Positions 20,034-21,589 of a stretch of 21,589 nucleotides of DNA are shown piece after piece. A model generated the notes under the pieces. That model was not told where the DNA came from, did not search any database, and worked only from the letters and a program-made list of their open reading frames with translations. Location of the stretch: positions 1-21,589 of the forward strand of contig JADNRY010000919.1 of assembly GCA_015501585.1 (NCBI GenBank), in the 5' to 3' direction. The stretch comes from Rhodocollybia butyracea. Taxonomy: Eukaryota; Basidiomycota; Agaricomycetes; Agaricales; Omphalotaceae. Numbering within the stretch: the stretch's first letter is position 1; the number at the start of each line of letters is the position of its first letter. A program made the position numbers and the translations under genes.

Positions 20034-21351
20034 ATGAGTACCCGAAATTATATATCAAGCTACATGGATGGATGAACAGAAGGTCAAACCCTCTTTGGTC
20101 AAAGCGGACCTCTCCGGAAAGACTGTCATGATTACTGGAGCGAATAGTGGGATCGGATTCGAGGCTGCAAAACATTTTGCTACCATGGATCCGGATCGAT
20201 TGGTTGTTGTCTGTCGTTCTGTAGAAAAGGCCAAGAAGAGTATCAAGCGTCAGTTATACCCCTATAATGCATCCACTACTAACCTGCTTACGATGATATG
20301 CATTATTTAGTGATTGAAGCAGAAACCGGCTACAAGAACGGTGAACCTATGGCTCTTGATTTGGGTGACTTTAGCTCGATCTCGGAGTTCGCTACTCAAG
20401 CCCAAAACACATTGGACCGCCTCGATATTCCTCGTTGAAAATGCAGCTATAGGTACTTCCACCTATGCTGTGACCAACGACGGTTGGGAGACAATGTCAG
20501 TCTCCGATTTTCAGTGATTTGATTTCATCGTTCCCAAACTCCCGGCTTATCAGGCTGCAAGTCAACTTTGGGACCCGTCATGCACATCGTGCTTTTGCTT
20601 CCCATTATCCTCCAGACAGCCAAGCGACACTCGGTTATTCCGAGAGTAATAGTGGTCTCAAGCAGAGGGATATTCTACACCAATATACGCTCCGAAGCTG
20701 TCGCCTCTCCTAATATCCTCAAACCTCTTTCTAGCAAGGAATACTGCGGTCCAGAGTAAGTTTACTCTGCTCAATCTGGCACCCCATTTTTATACCTCTG
20801 CACAGGATGTTCCCAGAAGGCTGTTATAATGAATCAAAGAGTATGTGCCGATGTAGACTCATTTGTTTTTGTAACATTGAATCCTCTGTCCTAGTTTTGA
20901 ACAACATGCTCGTCAATAAACTCGCGGCACTATTTCCCCAGAACATTGTACCAGAACATTGTACCAGTCGCAGTCAATACAGGCTTCTGTGTGTCTGGAC
21001 TCCGTCGGAATATGCAGGGAACGACAGCCGAGAGGTACAAGCAGATGGAAGATGAGATCGCATACACTTCGGAGGAGGGTAGTCGCTTCATTATACATGC
21101 TGCACTAGCTGAAAAGAGCGAAGAAATCCGTGGAACTTTTCTCTCGTACTTGAAACCTCAGCAGCTCCCAGAGTATATGTCGAGCGAAGACGGAAAGAGA
21201 ACGGAAGATAAGATCTGGGTATGTTGTTGAACGGTTATACTAGTCGAACGCTTGGACTAATCGTAGTCTTCGGCAGGCCGAGATGCTGGAAGTTTTCAGT
21301 AAAGTGGACGATAGGGTTCCTGCGATAGCTGCGGAATATTTGAACTTTTGA
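20034..21351 (+). pseudogene. Short-chain dehydrogenase/reductase, copy 3, decayed
   Basis: The third SDR paralogue, tandem to copy 2 with the same structure: exons to 20248, 20311-20495, 20554-20755, 20806-20840, 20895-21218 and 21277-21351. Motifs remain readable: TGANSGIG, DLGDF, VENAAI, VVSSRGIFY, YNESK and EDKIW. Lesions: a 4-bp tandem duplication (GGAT, 20066-20073) puts the ATG at 20034 out of frame, so translation would have to start at 20068. There is one extra C at 20430-20431, a 2-bp loss near 20566, and a 13-bp tandem duplication (units 20940-20952 and 20953-20965) that breaks the frame in exon 5. The 13-bp and 2-bp changes are not homopolymer errors, so this copy is probably a genuine pseudogene. 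The last exon ends with a normal stop at 21349-21351. Confidence 0.8.
20940..20965 (+). repeat. 13-bp tandem duplication inside SDR copy 3
   Basis: AGAACATTGTACC occurs twice back to back in exon 5 where copies 1 and 2 have the segment once. Thirteen is not a multiple of three, so the insertion shifts the frame. Confidence 0.9.
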
Positions 21352-21589
21352 AAACTTTGAGTATGTGTGGTCGCTGTAATTCTTGATAATGCATATGGGA
21401 GAAAGTATGATCATGAGGTGACGGAGGAATTCGGTTCTTGTTTCGTGTAATTTTTGGGGCGGCAGTAAGTTCGATGTCGAGGCGGATAGAAATAGCTCAT
21501 AGATGTACGAAGTTGATTGGGATTTGCAAGAGGTATTTACCATCCTAGGAGCCGAAATTCAATAACTGGACCGAGGCGTACGAATCTCA

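Overview
The window looks like nuclear DNA of a filamentous basidiomycete, probably an Agaricomycete. Genes are dense, coding exons are cut by many 44-64 nt introns, both strands are used, and one gene is an F-box protein of the kind expanded in mushroom-forming fungi. There are no operons and no rRNA or tRNA genes that I can see.

Layout: (1) 1-4552 (+): 5'-truncated GH2 beta-mannosidase interrupted by a 1.46-kb element with 40-bp terminal inverted repeats (TIRs). (2) 4755-5373 (+): OHCU-decarboxylase-like ureide/purine gene. (3) 5494-9446 (-): a small J-domain co-chaperone, an F-box protein and a short-chain dehydrogenase (SDR copy 1). (4) 9844-11412 (+): ten-exon Gfo/Idh/MocA oxidoreductase, divergent from SDR copy 1. 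(5) 11474-13253 (-): queuine tRNA-ribosyltransferase accessory subunit 2, tail-to-tail with the oxidoreductase. (6) 13823-15576 (-): CDF zinc/metal transporter. (7) 15577-18159: 2.6 kb without a recognisable gene, holding one unrecognised two-exon candidate and one leader-like fragment. (8) 18160-21351 (+): two tandem SDR paralogues (copies 2 and 3) with the same exon structure as copy 1.

Most spliced genes read well against their families but carry one or more single-base frame breaks, nearly all in runs of 2-6 identical bases (usually one base lost). Such a uniform pattern in unrelated housekeeping genes looks more like residual sequencing or assembly indels than true decay. Different in kind are the TIR element in the mannosidase and the 13-bp and 4-bp tandem duplications in SDR copy 3. 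Those look like real biological changes.

The genes do not form an obvious pathway. The strongest signals are the structured TIR element, the three-copy SDR family with its catalytic motif on a conserved 35-nt exon, several microexons (one carrying only the mannosidase nucleophile region), and three GC-AG introns.
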